Below, one piece after another: positions 22,717 to 31,117 of a stretch of 42,640 bases of DNA. Below the pieces are notes generated by a model. The model saw only the letters and a list, made by a program, of their open reading frames with translations, was not told where the DNA came from and ran no database searches. The position numbers and the translations under genes are program-made. The DNA is from Bacillota bacterium (GTDB lineage Bacteria; Bacillota; UBA5301), in NCBI GenBank assembly GCA_017656135.1, contig JACDOJ010000012.1, forward strand, positions 1-42,640. The letters are read 5' to 3'. Position 1 is the stretch's first letter. The number at the start of each line of letters is the position of its first letter.

Positions 22717-22732
22717 TTTAATTATAATTAAA
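22717..22732. promoter_or_regulatory. 16-bp perfect palindrome in divergent intergenic region
   Basis: TTTAATTATAATTAAA reads the same on both strands. It lies 25 bases upstream of the phosphodiesterase start and 74 bases upstream of the trihaem cytochrome start. It may be an operator or part of an AT-rich promoter upstream element. Confidence 0.5.
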
Positions 22733-22805
22733 GGAAATACTCTGTTTTGGAAGTAAATACCTATGTGAGTTCTTTTTAACCATTATACCAAGGAGGTGAA
22801 GATAA

Positions 22806-23102
22806 ATGAAGAAAACGGTAATCATCCTGAGCATCTTGAGTCTTTTGTTGATGAGTTTTGGAGCCCTGGCTATGGCCGCCGGCTGCGCCGATTGCCATAG
22901 CAACATCGCCGAAGGACTGGGTGGTCCTCATAAGTCTCTCGGCACAACTACCGACTATGAGGCCTGCTTGAAGTGCCACAAGTCCGGAAAAATGGCCTTG
23001 GGACCCATCCTACACAAAGTTCACCTGGTGAACAACAAGGACTTTGATTGCAAAGCCTGCCACGGTGTCAAGGATGACGGTTCTATCTTCTTGGTCAAAT
23101 AA
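22806..23102 (+). CDS. Small trihaem cytochrome c
   Basis: The 98-residue precursor has a Sec signal peptide (residues 1-25) and a mature domain of about 73 residues with three CxxCH motifs: CADCH (27-31), CLKCH (54-58) and CKACH (82-86). His42, His70 and His73 are candidate distal ligands for bis-His haems. This is the scale of cytochrome c7/c3-like electron carriers, which shuttle electrons outside the membrane. ATG 22806 has a near-perfect AAGGAGGTGA. The gene stands alone with a terminator behind it. Confidence 0.9.
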   Translation: MKKTVIILSILSLLLMSFGALAMAAGCADCHSNIAEGLGGPHKSLGTTTDYEACLKCHKSGKMALGPILHKVHLVNNKDFDCKACHGVKDDGSIFLVK

Positions 23103-23118
23103 GACCAAGAAGATACTT

Positions 23119-23155
23119 AGCGAGCCGCAGGTGCTTCCTACGGCTCGCTTCTTTA
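23119..23155 (+). terminator. Terminator after trihaem cytochrome gene
   Basis: AGCGAGCCG (23119-23127) pairs perfectly with CGGCTCGCT (23141-23149) around a 13-base loop and is followed by TCTTT. It lies between convergent genes and may also help stop pfkA transcription. Confidence 0.8.
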
Positions 23156-23169
23156 AAATACCGTCTTTA

Positions 23170-24270
23170 TTAGTCCCCAAAGCAGATACCCACCGATTTG
23201 GCAGCGTAGACCAGATCCCCCTCTGGGTCCACCCGTTTCATCTCCCTGACCGCTTCATCCAAATCCACGCTGTCGATGTTGGGAGTTCTTAGGCAAACCA
23301 TCCTACCAAACCGGCCTTCCACAACCAGCTTCACCGCTGCCGCTCCAAACCTGGTGGCCAAGATCCGGTCAAAGGCGGAGGGACTGCCTCCACGCTGGAG
23401 GTGGCCTAGTACCAAGGATCTGGTTTCCACGGCACACTCAGCGGCAATGTCCTGAGCCACCTTTTTACCGATCCCACCTAAGCGCACCGGGTCAAAGGTA
23501 TCGTTTACATACTCGCTGACAACCATGCTGCCCCCTTTGGGTGCCGCCCCTTCGGCTACCACCACGATACTGAATTTTTTGCCCTGTTCCGTCCGGCTCA
23601 TAATCTTGGCACAGACCTTGCTGAGATCATAGGGAATCTCCGGGATCAAGATGACGTCGGCTCCCCCGGCTAGACCGGCCTCCAGGGCGATCCACCCGGC
23701 ATAGCGGCCCATGACTTCCAAGACCATAACCCGGTGGTGGGATTCGGCGGTGGTGTGCAGCTTGTCCAAGGCCTCGGTGGCCGTATTGACGGCAGTATCA
23801 AAACCGAAGGTGACATCGGTGGCATTCAAGTCATTGTCTATGGTTTTAGGAACACCAACTATTTTTACACCCTGCTGGGCCAGCTCTCGGGCAACCTTTA
23901 GAGAGCCATCACCACCAATGACCACCAGTGCTTCGATGCCGTATTTGGCTAAGTTGTCCAGGATAATGGGGGTACAATCTCGCGGTCGGGTAACTCCGTT
24001 CTCATCCTTCCAAGGGTACTGAAAGGGGTTGGCTCGGTTGGTTGTGCCCAAGATCGTCCCACCGCGCGGCAGAATGCCTACAACATCAGCAGGGGTAAGG
24101 GGTTTAATCCAGCCATGGATCAATCCTTCAAAACCGTCGTTTATCCCCATTACCTCTAAATCGTAGCGGTTGACGGCAGTCTTAACCACTGCTCTGATGA
24201 CCGCATTCAGTCCCGGGCAGTCTCCGCCTCCAGTCAAAACTCCTATCCGCTTGACACCTTTGCCCATCAT
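23170..24270 (-). CDS. pfkA: 6-phosphofructokinase, G104/K124 (group III-like) type
   Basis: The 366-residue enzyme phosphorylates fructose 6-phosphate in glycolysis. Motifs are TGGGDCPGLN at the N-terminus, GGDGS (119-123), PKTIDND (141-147, with the catalytic Asp) and LGHLQRGGSPS. At the phosphate-donor site it has Gly in GGDG, as in ATP enzymes, but Lys in PKTIDND, as in PPi enzymes. This mixed signature is known in actinobacterial and clostridial PFKs, several of which use ATP. The donor should not be assumed. ATG 24270 has AGGAG 8 bases upstream; the GTG at 24279 lies inside that site. It follows the DUF2225 gene by 11 bases. Confidence 0.9.
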   Translation of the reverse strand: MMGKGVKRIGVLTGGGDCPGLNAVIRAVVKTAVNRYDLEVMGINDGFEGLIHGWIKPLTPADVVGILPRGGTILGTTNRANPFQYPWKDENGVTRPRDCTPIILDNLAKYGIEALVVIGGDGSLKVARELAQQGVKIVGVPKTIDNDLNATDVTFGFDTAVNTATEALDKLHTTAESHHRVMVLEVMGRYAGWIALEAGLAGGADVILIPEIPYDLSKVCAKIMSRTEQGKKFSIVVVAEGAAPKGGSMVVSEYVNDTFDPVRLGGIGKKVAQDIAAECAVETRSLVLGHLQRGGSPSAFDRILATRFGAAAVKLVVEGRFGRMVCLRTPNIDSVDLDEAVREMKRVDPEGDLVYAAKSVGICFGD

Positions 24271-24281
24271 AAAAAACACTC

Positions 24282-25271
24282 CTAACTGGCTGAAATATGT
24301 TTTCGCAAGGCTTCTTTGAGCTCAGCTTCGGTGGAAACCATGAGGTCCCGCGGGGGGATATCAATAACCAGGTCAAGTAAGGCCCTGACGACGCTGCTGG
24401 ATTCCAGGTCCGGCTCGCCACCCCACCAGCGCCCCACCTGTTCCAACCAGCGGACTTGATCGTGGTAAATACGGACTCTGGCCATCGACTTGATTCGTCG
24501 GGGGGTAGGGGTCGTGGTTTCCTCCACTGCCGACGCCGGTTCAGCCTGAGCGATAACTCCTGGCTCAGCCACTCGAGAGTCAATCTCTGATTCCGCTGAC
24601 TCTGTCGCCGGTTCCCGCCTGTTGGCCTCCCGGGCCAACTGCCACATCTCCCGGGCCAACCTCTTGGTACTTGGGCGAATATCCTTCATCCCCACAGCTC
24701 TGCTGAACCAAACTACGGCCTCTTGGTATTTCTCCAACCGCCGGTGTAGCTCGCCAATTAAGTAGGTGAGGTCAGAGAGGGCCATCTTGATCTCCCGTTC
24801 GTGGTCATAGGCACGAAGATAGGAGCTCAGCGCTGCCTCCAATAAGGCCCGTTCTTTTTCCCTCTCTTCCATCTCCCGGTAAAGCCAGGCCGTCTTTAAA
24901 TAGAGCCCACCTAAAACAGAATGGGGGGATTTGAGGGCTTGGGCACAGGTTATGGCCCGGAGATAACTCTCGACCGCCTGTACCAAAGTCCGCCTGCCGG
25001 TGAGGTTTACCGGCCCCAACTTCTCCAGTACCGGTTTCAGTTTTTTGGCATCCCCAGGTTTGAGACTATCAAAACTGCTCTTCGGTGCAGAGTAGCCGCA
25101 ACCAGGGCAAACCACAATCCCGTACCAATTAGGATTGCAGTTTCGATATTGGACCCGGAAATCGCTGTCCCGTTTCTCCACGATACAGAGAGAGTGGCGT
25201 ACCATGATTTGGGGAAAGGTGCTCTGGCAAATGGGGCAAACTACATCCTTTTCGTACAATACATCCGTCAT
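24282..25271 (-). CDS. DUF2225 protein with ribbon-helix-helix-like C-terminus
   Basis: The 329-residue protein begins with a DUF2225 zinc-ribbon region (CPIC at 12-15, Cys45, CPGC at 55-58). A TPR-like helical array follows (about 95-220; KYQEAVVWFSRAV), then a low-complexity acidic Thr/Pro linker (about 222-258). The C-terminal segment (262-305) has a short basic strand (ARVRIYHDQV), a Trp-rich helix and a SSVVRALLDLVIDI helix. This layout resembles ribbon-helix-helix DNA-binding domains and is not usual in DUF2225 proteins as I know them. ATG 25271 has AGAGGAG upstream. Its gene is immediately upstream of pfkA in the same operon. Function unknown. Confidence 0.75.
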   Translation of the reverse strand: MTDVLYEKDVVCPICQSTFPQIMVRHSLCIVEKRDSDFRVQYRNCNPNWYGIVVCPGCGYSAPKSSFDSLKPGDAKKLKPVLEKLGPVNLTGRRTLVQAVESYLRAITCAQALKSPHSVLGGLYLKTAWLYREMEEREKERALLEAALSSYLRAYDHEREIKMALSDLTYLIGELHRRLEKYQEAVVWFSRAVGMKDIRPSTKRLAREMWQLAREANRREPATESAESEIDSRVAEPGVIAQAEPASAVEETTTPTPRRIKSMARVRIYHDQVRWLEQVGRWWGGEPDLESSSVVRALLDLVIDIPPRDLMVSTEAELKEALRKHISAS

Positions 25272-25445
25272 ACAAAATCTTCTCCTCTAGTATCAGAGTT
25301 GTTCCAGTGAATCCAAGTATGAGCAATAAAACCCAAGGTGATCTGGACCAAAATTTACCTTATTTGCAGAATTCTTCACATTCCTAGGAATTCCCTGTTG
25401 AAGAAACTCCTGTGGTCCGAGACGAATAATGAGGGAGGATAGCAG

Positions 25446-25471
25446 TTTACAGTGTGGAATATTTCTGTAAA
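25446..25471. promoter_or_regulatory. Inverted repeat upstream of ACT-paaK-iorAB operon
   Basis: TTTACAG (25446-25452) and CTGTAAA (25465-25471) form a perfect 7-bp inverted repeat with a 12-base spacer, 31 bases before the first start codon. The centre-to-centre distance of 19 bases, close to two helical turns, fits a dimeric regulator. No clear -35/-10 pair could be assigned, so whether it acts as repressor or activator site is open. Confidence 0.5.
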
Positions 25472-25502
25472 TCAGGCTTAAAAGGTTAGAAATGGAGCGA
25501 AA

Positions 25503-25934
25503 ATGATGATTGCACGACAAATTTCGGTATTCCTGGAAAACCGGCCCGGACGATTGGCCGATGTGCTGATCCCCCTGGCCCAAGCAGGCCTAAACCTCAG
25601 GGCCATCTCAGTGGCTGACACCACTGACTTCGGCATCCTTCGGCTCATGGTCGACCAGCCGGAAAAAGCGGTGGCGGTTCTAAAAAAAGCCGGGATCACC
25701 TGCACCCTCAACGAAGTGATAGCAGTGGAGATTCCCAACACACCCGGTGCCCTGGCTGAGGTAGTTCAGTTATTAGCCAAAAAGTCCATCAACGTGAATT
25801 ACCTTTACCCCTTCTCCCGCAGCGCTTTAATCTTGCTGAAAACCAGCGATAATGAGCGGGCGGTAGAAGTCCTGAAGAGCGCCGGGTTTGCCTTAGTCGA
25901 TGAAACTAACCTCTACACGGAAGGAGGTCAGTAA
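25503..25934 (+). CDS. Tandem ACT-domain protein
   Basis: The 143-residue protein consists of two ACT domains (about residues 5-68 and 70-136), each starting with the ligand-binding turn: [10 protein letters not shown] and [13 protein letters not shown] domains bind amino acids. Small double-ACT proteins are commonly encoded next to PaaK and IorAB in anaerobes and are thought to sense aromatic or branched-chain amino acids. ATG 25503 has GGAG 5 bases upstream. It overlaps paaK by one base (TAATG). Confidence 0.88.
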   Translation: MMIARQISVFLENRPGRLADVLIPLAQAGLNLRAISVADTTDFGILRLMVDQPEKAVAVLKKAGITCTLNEVIAVEIPNTPGALAEVVQLLAKKSINVNYLYPFSRSALILLKTSDNERAVEVLKSAGFALVDETNLYTEGGQ

Positions 25935-27238
25935 TGATTTGGGATAAAAAGGAGCAACTTTCTCGGGAGGAGTACCGCTCGATCCAGTCCGAACGCTTGC
26001 AAAAGACGGTCCAGTATGCTTACGAGAGGGTCCCCTTTTACCGCCGGAAGATGCAGGAGTTAGGCCTCGAACCAGATGATATTAAGGGACTTGAAGACCT
26101 GGAAAAACTGCCGGTCACCAGTAAAGAAGACCTCAGACACAACTACCCCTTCGGACTCTTCGCCGTCCCCTTGGAGGATGTGGTCAGGCTCCACGCCTCC
26201 TCTGGCACCACCGGCAAGCCCATTGTTGTCGGTTATACCGAAAACGACATGGAAACCTGGACGGAACTGGTAGCCCGAATGGTGACCCAGGCCGGGGTAA
26301 CCCGGGGGGATGTAGCCCAGATCTGCTTCGGCTACGGTCTTTTCACTGGAGGCTTCGGCCTTCACTACGGTCTGGAACGAGTAGGTGCCACAGTCATCCC
26401 CGCCTCCTCCGGAAACACCGAGAAACAGTTGATGCTGATGGAAGACTTCGGTACCACTGTTCTGGTCAGTACCCCTTCTTACGCCCTGTACTTGGCAGAG
26501 GTCGCCGAGCGCATTGGTTTAGACCCGGTCAAGGACTTGAACGTCCGTTTAGGCTTATTCGGCGGAGAACCCTGGTCGGAGAGTATGCGCCAGGAGATTG
26601 AGAGCCGCTGGGGCATGACCGCCACAGACAACTACGGTCTCAGTGAAATAGGCGGCCCCGGATTCGCCGGTGAGTGTTCCTGCCGGTGCGGAATGCACAT
26701 CTCTGAGGATCACTTCCTGGTTGAGCTAGTTGACCCCGACACCCTGAAGCCGTTGCCCCCTGGCTCCAAAGGCGAGCTTTTGGTCACAACCTTGACCAAG
26801 GAAGCCATGCCGGTTATCCGCTACCGAACCAAGGACATCACCAGGCTCTTTTATGAGCCCTGTGCCTGCGGACGAACTACAGTTCGGATGGAGAAGGTCA
26901 CCGGACGTACAGATGACATGCTAATCATCAGAGGAGTCAACGTGTTCCCGTCTCAGATCGAAGCGGTTTTGATGGAAGTTCCCGGTGTTTCCCCCTTCTA
27001 CCAGTTGGTAGTGGAGAAAGACGGCTACCTCGATACCCTGGAAGTACAAGTGGAATTAGTACCAGAATATTTCACCGATAATTACGCCGACCTGGAAAGA
27101 TTAGAGCGATTGATCGAGAAGCAACTATATAAAGTCTTATCGGTGACGGCCAAAGTGAAATTGTTAGAGTCTGGTTCCATCGAACGGACCACCGGCAAAG
27201 CCAAACGGGTCATTGATAAACGGCCAAAACTGGCTTGA
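25934..27238 (+). CDS. paaK: Phenylacetate-CoA ligase (PaaK family)
   Basis: The 434-residue AMP-forming ligase activates aryl-acetates to their CoA thioesters. It has the phosphate loop SSGTTGKP (89-96), the [13 protein letters not shown] motif, a Cys-rich CSCRCGMH segment typical of PaaK, YRTKDIT and the C-terminal hinge with [21 protein letters not shown]. In this setting it may work in reverse, conserving ATP from aryl-acetyl-CoA made by IorAB from amino acids (inference from context). The ATG overlaps the ACT stop, and GGAGG lies just upstream. iorA follows 25 bases later. Confidence 0.93.
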   Translation: MIWDKKEQLSREEYRSIQSERLQKTVQYAYERVPFYRRKMQELGLEPDDIKGLEDLEKLPVTSKEDLRHNYPFGLFAVPLEDVVRLHASSGTTGKPIVVGYTENDMETWTELVARMVTQAGVTRGDVAQICFGYGLFTGGFGLHYGLERVGATVIPASSGNTEKQLMLMEDFGTTVLVSTPSYALYLAEVAERIGLDPVKDLNVRLGLFGGEPWSESMRQEIESRWGMTATDNYGLSEIGGPGFAGECSCRCGMHISEDHFLVELVDPDTLKPLPPGSKGELLVTTLTKEAMPVIRYRTKDITRLFYEPCACGRTTVRMEKVTGRTDDMLIIRGVNVFPSQIEAVLMEVPGVSPFYQLVVEKDGYLDTLEVQVELVPEYFTDNYADLERLERLIEKQLYKVLSVTAKVKLLESGSIERTTGKAKRVIDKRPKLA

Positions 27239-27263
27239 CCATATTAATTAGGAGGTTACAGCT

Positions 27264-29003
27264 TTGAAAGTACTGCTCTCGGGTAATGAAGCCCTTGCCC
27301 GGGGTGCCTACGAAGCCAATGTCAAAGTGGCCACTGCGTATCCGGGCACACCCAGCACCGAAATTTTGGAGACAATGGTTAAGTATGAGGAAATTAAATC
27401 CCAGTGGGCTCCCAACGAAAAGGTGGCGCTGGAGGTGGCCATCGGGGCCTCCATGGCTGGCGTCCGAGCCCTGGTCGCCATGAAACACGTGGGCCTCAAT
27501 GTGGCCGCCGATCCGTGGATGACCTTAAGTTACACAGGAGTAGGCGGCGGCCTGGTTCTGGTCTCCGCTGACGACCCTGGGATGCACAGTTCCCAGAACG
27601 AACAGGATAACCGCTATTACGCCAAAATGGCCAAAGTACCGATCTTAGAGCCCTCCGACAGCCAAGAGGCCAAAGACTTCGTCGGGCTAGCCCTCCAGAT
27701 CAGCGAAGAGTTTGAGACACCGGTCCTCCTTCGGACCACCACGAGAATCTCCCACTCCAAGAGCCTGGTGGAACTGAAAGACCGCCAGTGGACCCCGCTG
27801 AAAAAATACGAAAAGGACATTGAAAAATGGGTTATGATTCCGGCCCATGGGCGCCTCCGCCACCTGGTGGTAGAAGCCAGACAGAAAGACCTGAGTGAGT
27901 GGATTTGGAAGAGCCGAATTAACCACTGGGAGATCAAAGACCGCTCCATAGGGATTATCACCTCGGGAGTCAGCTACCAGTACGTCAAAGAGGCTTTTCC
28001 GGAGGCCTCTATCCTGAAGCTGAGTATCATCTACCCCCTCTGCGAAAAGCAGATTCGCCTCTTTGCAGGCGAGGTGGAACGGCTCTATGTAGTGGAGGAA
28101 CTGGATCCCTTCTTAGAGGAGCAAATCAGGGCCTTAGGCATAGAGGTTACCGGCAAAGAGATTATACCGGAAACCGGAGAGCTCAGCACTGAAATTCTCC
28201 GGAAGGCCTTCTCCCCTAAAGAAGAGTCACTCTTCAAAAACAGGCCTAAACCCCTGGCCAAAAGGCCTCCGGTTCTCTGCGCCGGCTGTCCCCATCGGGC
28301 CAGTATCTACGGTCTCAAGCGATTGGGCTTAAAAGTTACTGGAGATATTGGCTGTTATACCTTGGGTGCCCTGCCGCCTCTTTCCGGCATGGACTCCACG
28401 GTCTGCATGGGTGCCAGCATCGGAATGGCTGAAGGCTTTACCCTAGGCAACGAGGAGTACGAAGGTAACACCGTGGCTGTCATCGGCGACTCCACTTTCC
28501 TACACACCGGCATCCAGGGCCTTTTGGACGCGGTTTACAACAATGTCAACATCACTGTGGTCATCTTGGACAACCGGACTACAGCCATGACCGGCCACCA
28601 GGAACACCCCGGCACAGGGAAAACCTTAAGAGGCGAGAAGACCAAGGCCGTTAACCTCTCCAGACTGGTGGAGGCCCTGGGGGTGGAAAAGGTCACCGTG
28701 GTTGACCCTATGGACCAGGAGAAATTCAAAAAGGCGGTGGAAGATTCCCTGGCTTATGAAGGTCCGGCCGTGGTCATCTCCCGGCGGCCCTGTATCCTGA
28801 AGGTTAAAAAATACTCTGAGCCCTACCAGGTAGATTCCACCAAATGTGATGGATGCCACTCCTGCATCCAAGTGGGTTGCCCGGCGATCTCCGTTACCGG
28901 CTGTCACGTAGCCATCAATCAGACTACCTGTGTCGGCTGTGGGCTCTGTGCCCAAGTCTGTCCGCAGCAAGCCATCAAGAAAGTAGGTGAAACCAGTGCC
29001 TAA
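27264..29003 (+). CDS. iorA: Indolepyruvate:ferredoxin oxidoreductase, alpha subunit
   Basis: The 579-residue subunit has the pyrimidine domain, a Rossmann-like middle, the TPP-binding domain (GDIGCYTLG and VIGDSTFLHTG followed by an LDN motif) and a C-terminal 2[4Fe-4S] ferredoxin domain with eight cysteines from about residue 528 on (CDGCHSC and CVGCGLC motifs). IorAB oxidatively decarboxylates aryl-pyruvates, from Trp, Phe and Tyr, to aryl-acetyl-CoA and reduces ferredoxin. The start is TTG 27264, with TAGGAGGT about 9 bases upstream. It overlaps iorB by 8 bases. Confidence 0.95.
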   Translation: MKVLLSGNEALARGAYEANVKVATAYPGTPSTEILETMVKYEEIKSQWAPNEKVALEVAIGASMAGVRALVAMKHVGLNVAADPWMTLSYTGVGGGLVLVSADDPGMHSSQNEQDNRYYAKMAKVPILEPSDSQEAKDFVGLALQISEEFETPVLLRTTTRISHSKSLVELKDRQWTPLKKYEKDIEKWVMIPAHGRLRHLVVEARQKDLSEWIWKSRINHWEIKDRSIGIITSGVSYQYVKEAFPEASILKLSIIYPLCEKQIRLFAGEVERLYVVEELDPFLEEQIRALGIEVTGKEIIPETGELSTEILRKAFSPKEESLFKNRPKPLAKRPPVLCAGCPHRASIYGLKRLGLKVTGDIGCYTLGALPPLSGMDSTVCMGASIGMAEGFTLGNEEYEGNTVAVIGDSTFLHTGIQGLLDAVYNNVNITVVILDNRTTAMTGHQEHPGTGKTLRGEKTKAVNLSRLVEALGVEKVTVVDPMDQEKFKKAVEDSLAYEGPAVVISRRPCILKVKKYSEPYQVDSTKCDGCHSCIQVGCPAISVTGCHVAINQTTCVGCGLCAQVCPQQAIKKVGETSA

Positions 29004-29613
29004 AGTCACTAATATAGCCCTGGCCGGGGTCGGCGGGCAAGGGATCATCCTCGCCGGTAACCTCCTAGCCCAAGCCGCCGCGCTCTCCGGGTACGATGTT
29101 AAGCTCGCCGAGGTTCACGGCATGGCCCAGCGGGGAGGGAGTGTCATCACCCAGGTCAGGTTTGGCGAAAAAGTCTACTCCCCCACTTTCGGCAAAGGCA
29201 GCGCAGACTACCTGGTCGCCTTTGAGCGTCTGGAAGCCCTGCGCCATCAAGATATCCTCGCTGATGACGGAGTACTCCTGCTTAGTGATACTATCATTCA
29301 GCCAATTACCACAGCCACCGGCAGCGCTCCCTACCCTAGGGACATCCTGGACCGGCTGAAAAAGAAGTGCCCCCGCTTCTACAGCTTCAGCGCCGAGTAC
29401 AAAGCGGAAAAACTGGGCAACCCTAAGGTAGCCAATGTCTTAATGCTGGGTGTCCTTTCCATCTTCTTGGAAGAGATCCTTGAAGCGGTCTGGGAAGAGG
29501 CTCTGGAATTGGTGGTGCCCCCTAAACACCTCGAGCTGAACCGACTGGCCTTTGCTGAAGGGAGAGCATTAGGAAACCAGCTGGCCCATAGCCAGAAAGT
29601 TAATTCCAACTAA
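28996..29613 (+). CDS. iorB: Indolepyruvate:ferredoxin oxidoreductase, beta subunit
   Basis: The 205-residue gamma-type subunit starts with the family motif GVGGQGIILAGNLL and continues with EVHGMAQRGGSVITQVR, both hallmarks of IorB and related 2-oxoacid oxidoreductase gamma domains. It pairs with IorA. GTG 28996 is preferred: AGGTGA lies 6 bases upstream, whereas the in-frame GTG at 28987 overlaps that site. Last gene of the ACT-paaK-iorAB operon. Confidence 0.94.
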   Translation: MPKVTNIALAGVGGQGIILAGNLLAQAAALSGYDVKLAEVHGMAQRGGSVITQVRFGEKVYSPTFGKGSADYLVAFERLEALRHQDILADDGVLLLSDTIIQPITTATGSAPYPRDILDRLKKKCPRFYSFSAEYKAEKLGNPKVANVLMLGVLSIFLEEILEAVWEEALELVVPPKHLELNRLAFAEGRALGNQLAHSQKVNSN

Positions 29614-29683
29614 GCTCTCCAGCTAAAGCAGGCAAAATCATCAAGAAGACGACGGTTTCAGCAAAGGGAAAGACCCCAGAATG

Positions 29684-29717
29684 CATGGGCGTCTAATCAC
29701 GAACACCCATGTTTTTC
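29684..29717 (+). terminator. Terminator of ACT-paaK-iorAB operon, inside the queT 3' end
   Basis: CATGGGCGT (29684-29692) pairs with ACACCCATG (29703-29711) with one C-A mismatch, followed by TTTTTC. It covers the last codons and stop of the convergent queT gene, so a single sequence is both code and terminator. Confidence 0.6.
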
Positions 29718-30154
29718 AGGAGTTTTACCAAAGGAACGCCTAAGAGAAAGACCACCACTGCCTCACTGGCCCCGATACTGAAGACCATATACCAGTAAGG
29801 CAGGGTGTAGATGTAGTGAAGGTAGATGCTGATCAGAAAGGCATTGAAGACCACCGGCGATAGGTAAGCGATGATTGGTTTTCTCCGGTATCTCCAAGTG
29901 ACATAGGCGGCCAGCAGGGTCACCAGGCTGCCTCCGAAGATGTCCCAAAGTCCCAGACCGCCCAGGAGGTTGCCTAAAAGGACCCCGATGTACAGGCCGG
30001 GAATGGCCTCAGGGTACAGCATGGGCAAGAGGGTAAGGGCTTCGGCCACCCGGAACTGAATAGGGCCAAAGCTCACCGGCGCGAGCAGCCAAATCAGAAT
30101 AACGTAGAGGGCAGCTATGATGGCCGCCCTGATCAGACTTTTACTATCTCTCAC
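29693..30154 (-). CDS. queT: QueT-family queuosine-precursor transporter (ECF S component)
   Basis: The 153-residue membrane protein has five to six hydrophobic segments and QueT family features: PVSFGPIQFRVAEALTLLP, the GVLLGNLLGGLGLWDIFGGSLVTLLA block and the closing IGASEAVVVFLLGVPL. QueT captures a queuosine precursor (preQ0/preQ1) and works with the shared ECF energising module encoded elsewhere. GTG 30154 is preferred, with TAGGAG 8 bases upstream. It is downstream of degV with an 11-base gap. No preQ1 riboswitch is seen, as expected for the second gene of an operon. Confidence 0.88.
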   Translation of the reverse strand: MRDSKSLIRAAIIAALYVILIWLLAPVSFGPIQFRVAEALTLLPMLYPEAIPGLYIGVLLGNLLGGLGLWDIFGGSLVTLLAAYVTWRYRRKPIIAYLSPVVFNAFLISIYLHYIYTLPYWYMVFSIGASEAVVVFLLGVPLVKLLKNMGVRD

Positions 30155-30165
30155 TGGCAGCACTC

Positions 30166-31008
30166 CTAGTAATACGAGATTCCTAAGGCTCCTGGTCCAA
30201 CGTGCGTCCCCAGCACGGCCCCGGCTTCCGCCACCGGCGGCAGCTCCTCTAGCCCTAGTTTGACCTTGAGAAGTTCCCGCAATTCCTGAACCTTATCCGG
30301 AGCTGCAGTGTGAACCACACCTAACCTGATTTTGCCCCGTTTCTCCAAATCAGCCTGGGCCAGCTCCACCAGCTTAAGGAAAATCTGTTTTTGAGAACGT
30401 ACTCTGGAGTGAGGGACCAGCCCGCCATTTTCCATGGTGATGATAGGCTTGAAATTCAGCATGGATCCGAGGAAAGCGGCAACCTTGCCAATACGTCCCC
30501 CTTTATACAAATACTCCAAGGTATCGATGGCAAAATACAGTTTGACTTGGGACCGAACCTCTTTGACTAAGTCCACAATGTCTTCCAGCTCCCAACCATT
30601 GGCTGCTGCCTCAGCGGCAGCGATGACCTGCCAGCCCAAACTGAGTGTTACCGCCTCTGAGTCAATAACCTCGACCTGGCCGGCCGGTGCCGAGAGTTTG
30701 GCTAGGCTGGCACTTTGAAAGGTACCGGAGAGAACCGATGACAAGTGGATGGAGAGAACTTTCTTGCCCTGGGAAATCAGCTCTTCGTAAACCTTCACAA
30801 AATCCCCCACCGCGGGCTGAGAGGTAGACGGCATCTCCACACACTCTTTGAGCATGGGGAAAAAGGTGTCCGGAGGGAGCTCCGTTTGGTCTTTATAGGA
30901 TCTTTTGCCTATATGCACGTAGAGAGGAACAACGTGAATATCGTACTTCTCTTTGTATTCCGCTGGAATGTCTGCGGTGCTGTCGGTCACTATGGCCACG
31001 GTCGACAA
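30166..31008 (-). CDS. DegV family fatty-acid-binding protein
   Basis: The 280-residue protein is a complete DegV protein: VTDSTADIP at the start, STSQPAVGDF, HLSSVLSGTFQSA, IDTLEYLYKGGRIGK and a terminal GAVLGTHVGPGALGISYY. DegV (FakB) proteins bind a fatty acid in a central tunnel and present it to the FakA kinase, which is not in this window. The start is TTG 31008 with GGGAGGT upstream. First gene of the degV-queT operon. Confidence 0.92.
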   Translation of the reverse strand: MSTVAIVTDSTADIPAEYKEKYDIHVVPLYVHIGKRSYKDQTELPPDTFFPMLKECVEMPSTSQPAVGDFVKVYEELISQGKKVLSIHLSSVLSGTFQSASLAKLSAPAGQVEVIDSEAVTLSLGWQVIAAAEAAANGWELEDIVDLVKEVRSQVKLYFAIDTLEYLYKGGRIGKVAAFLGSMLNFKPIITMENGGLVPHSRVRSQKQIFLKLVELAQADLEKRGKIRLGVVHTAAPDKVQELRELLKVKLGLEELPPVAEAGAVLGTHVGPGALGISYY

Positions 31009-31117
31009 CCCGATAACCTCCCTTAGGACAAGTCAATAAATTTTTATTCCCCAGCTAAAACCAGAATACCTGCCAACGGTGGTGGACAGGAATAAGAATA
31101 AGAAAGGAGATGAGAGC

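Noticed and set aside
25272-25502. T-box or amino-acid riboswitch before the ACT-paaK-iorAB operon
   Set aside because: No T-box bulge sequence or terminator-antiterminator pair is present; only the 7-bp inverted repeat stands out.
29614-30166. preQ1 riboswitch for queT
   Set aside because: queT is the second gene behind degV with an 11-base gap, leaving no room, and no preQ1 aptamer pattern was seen before degV.
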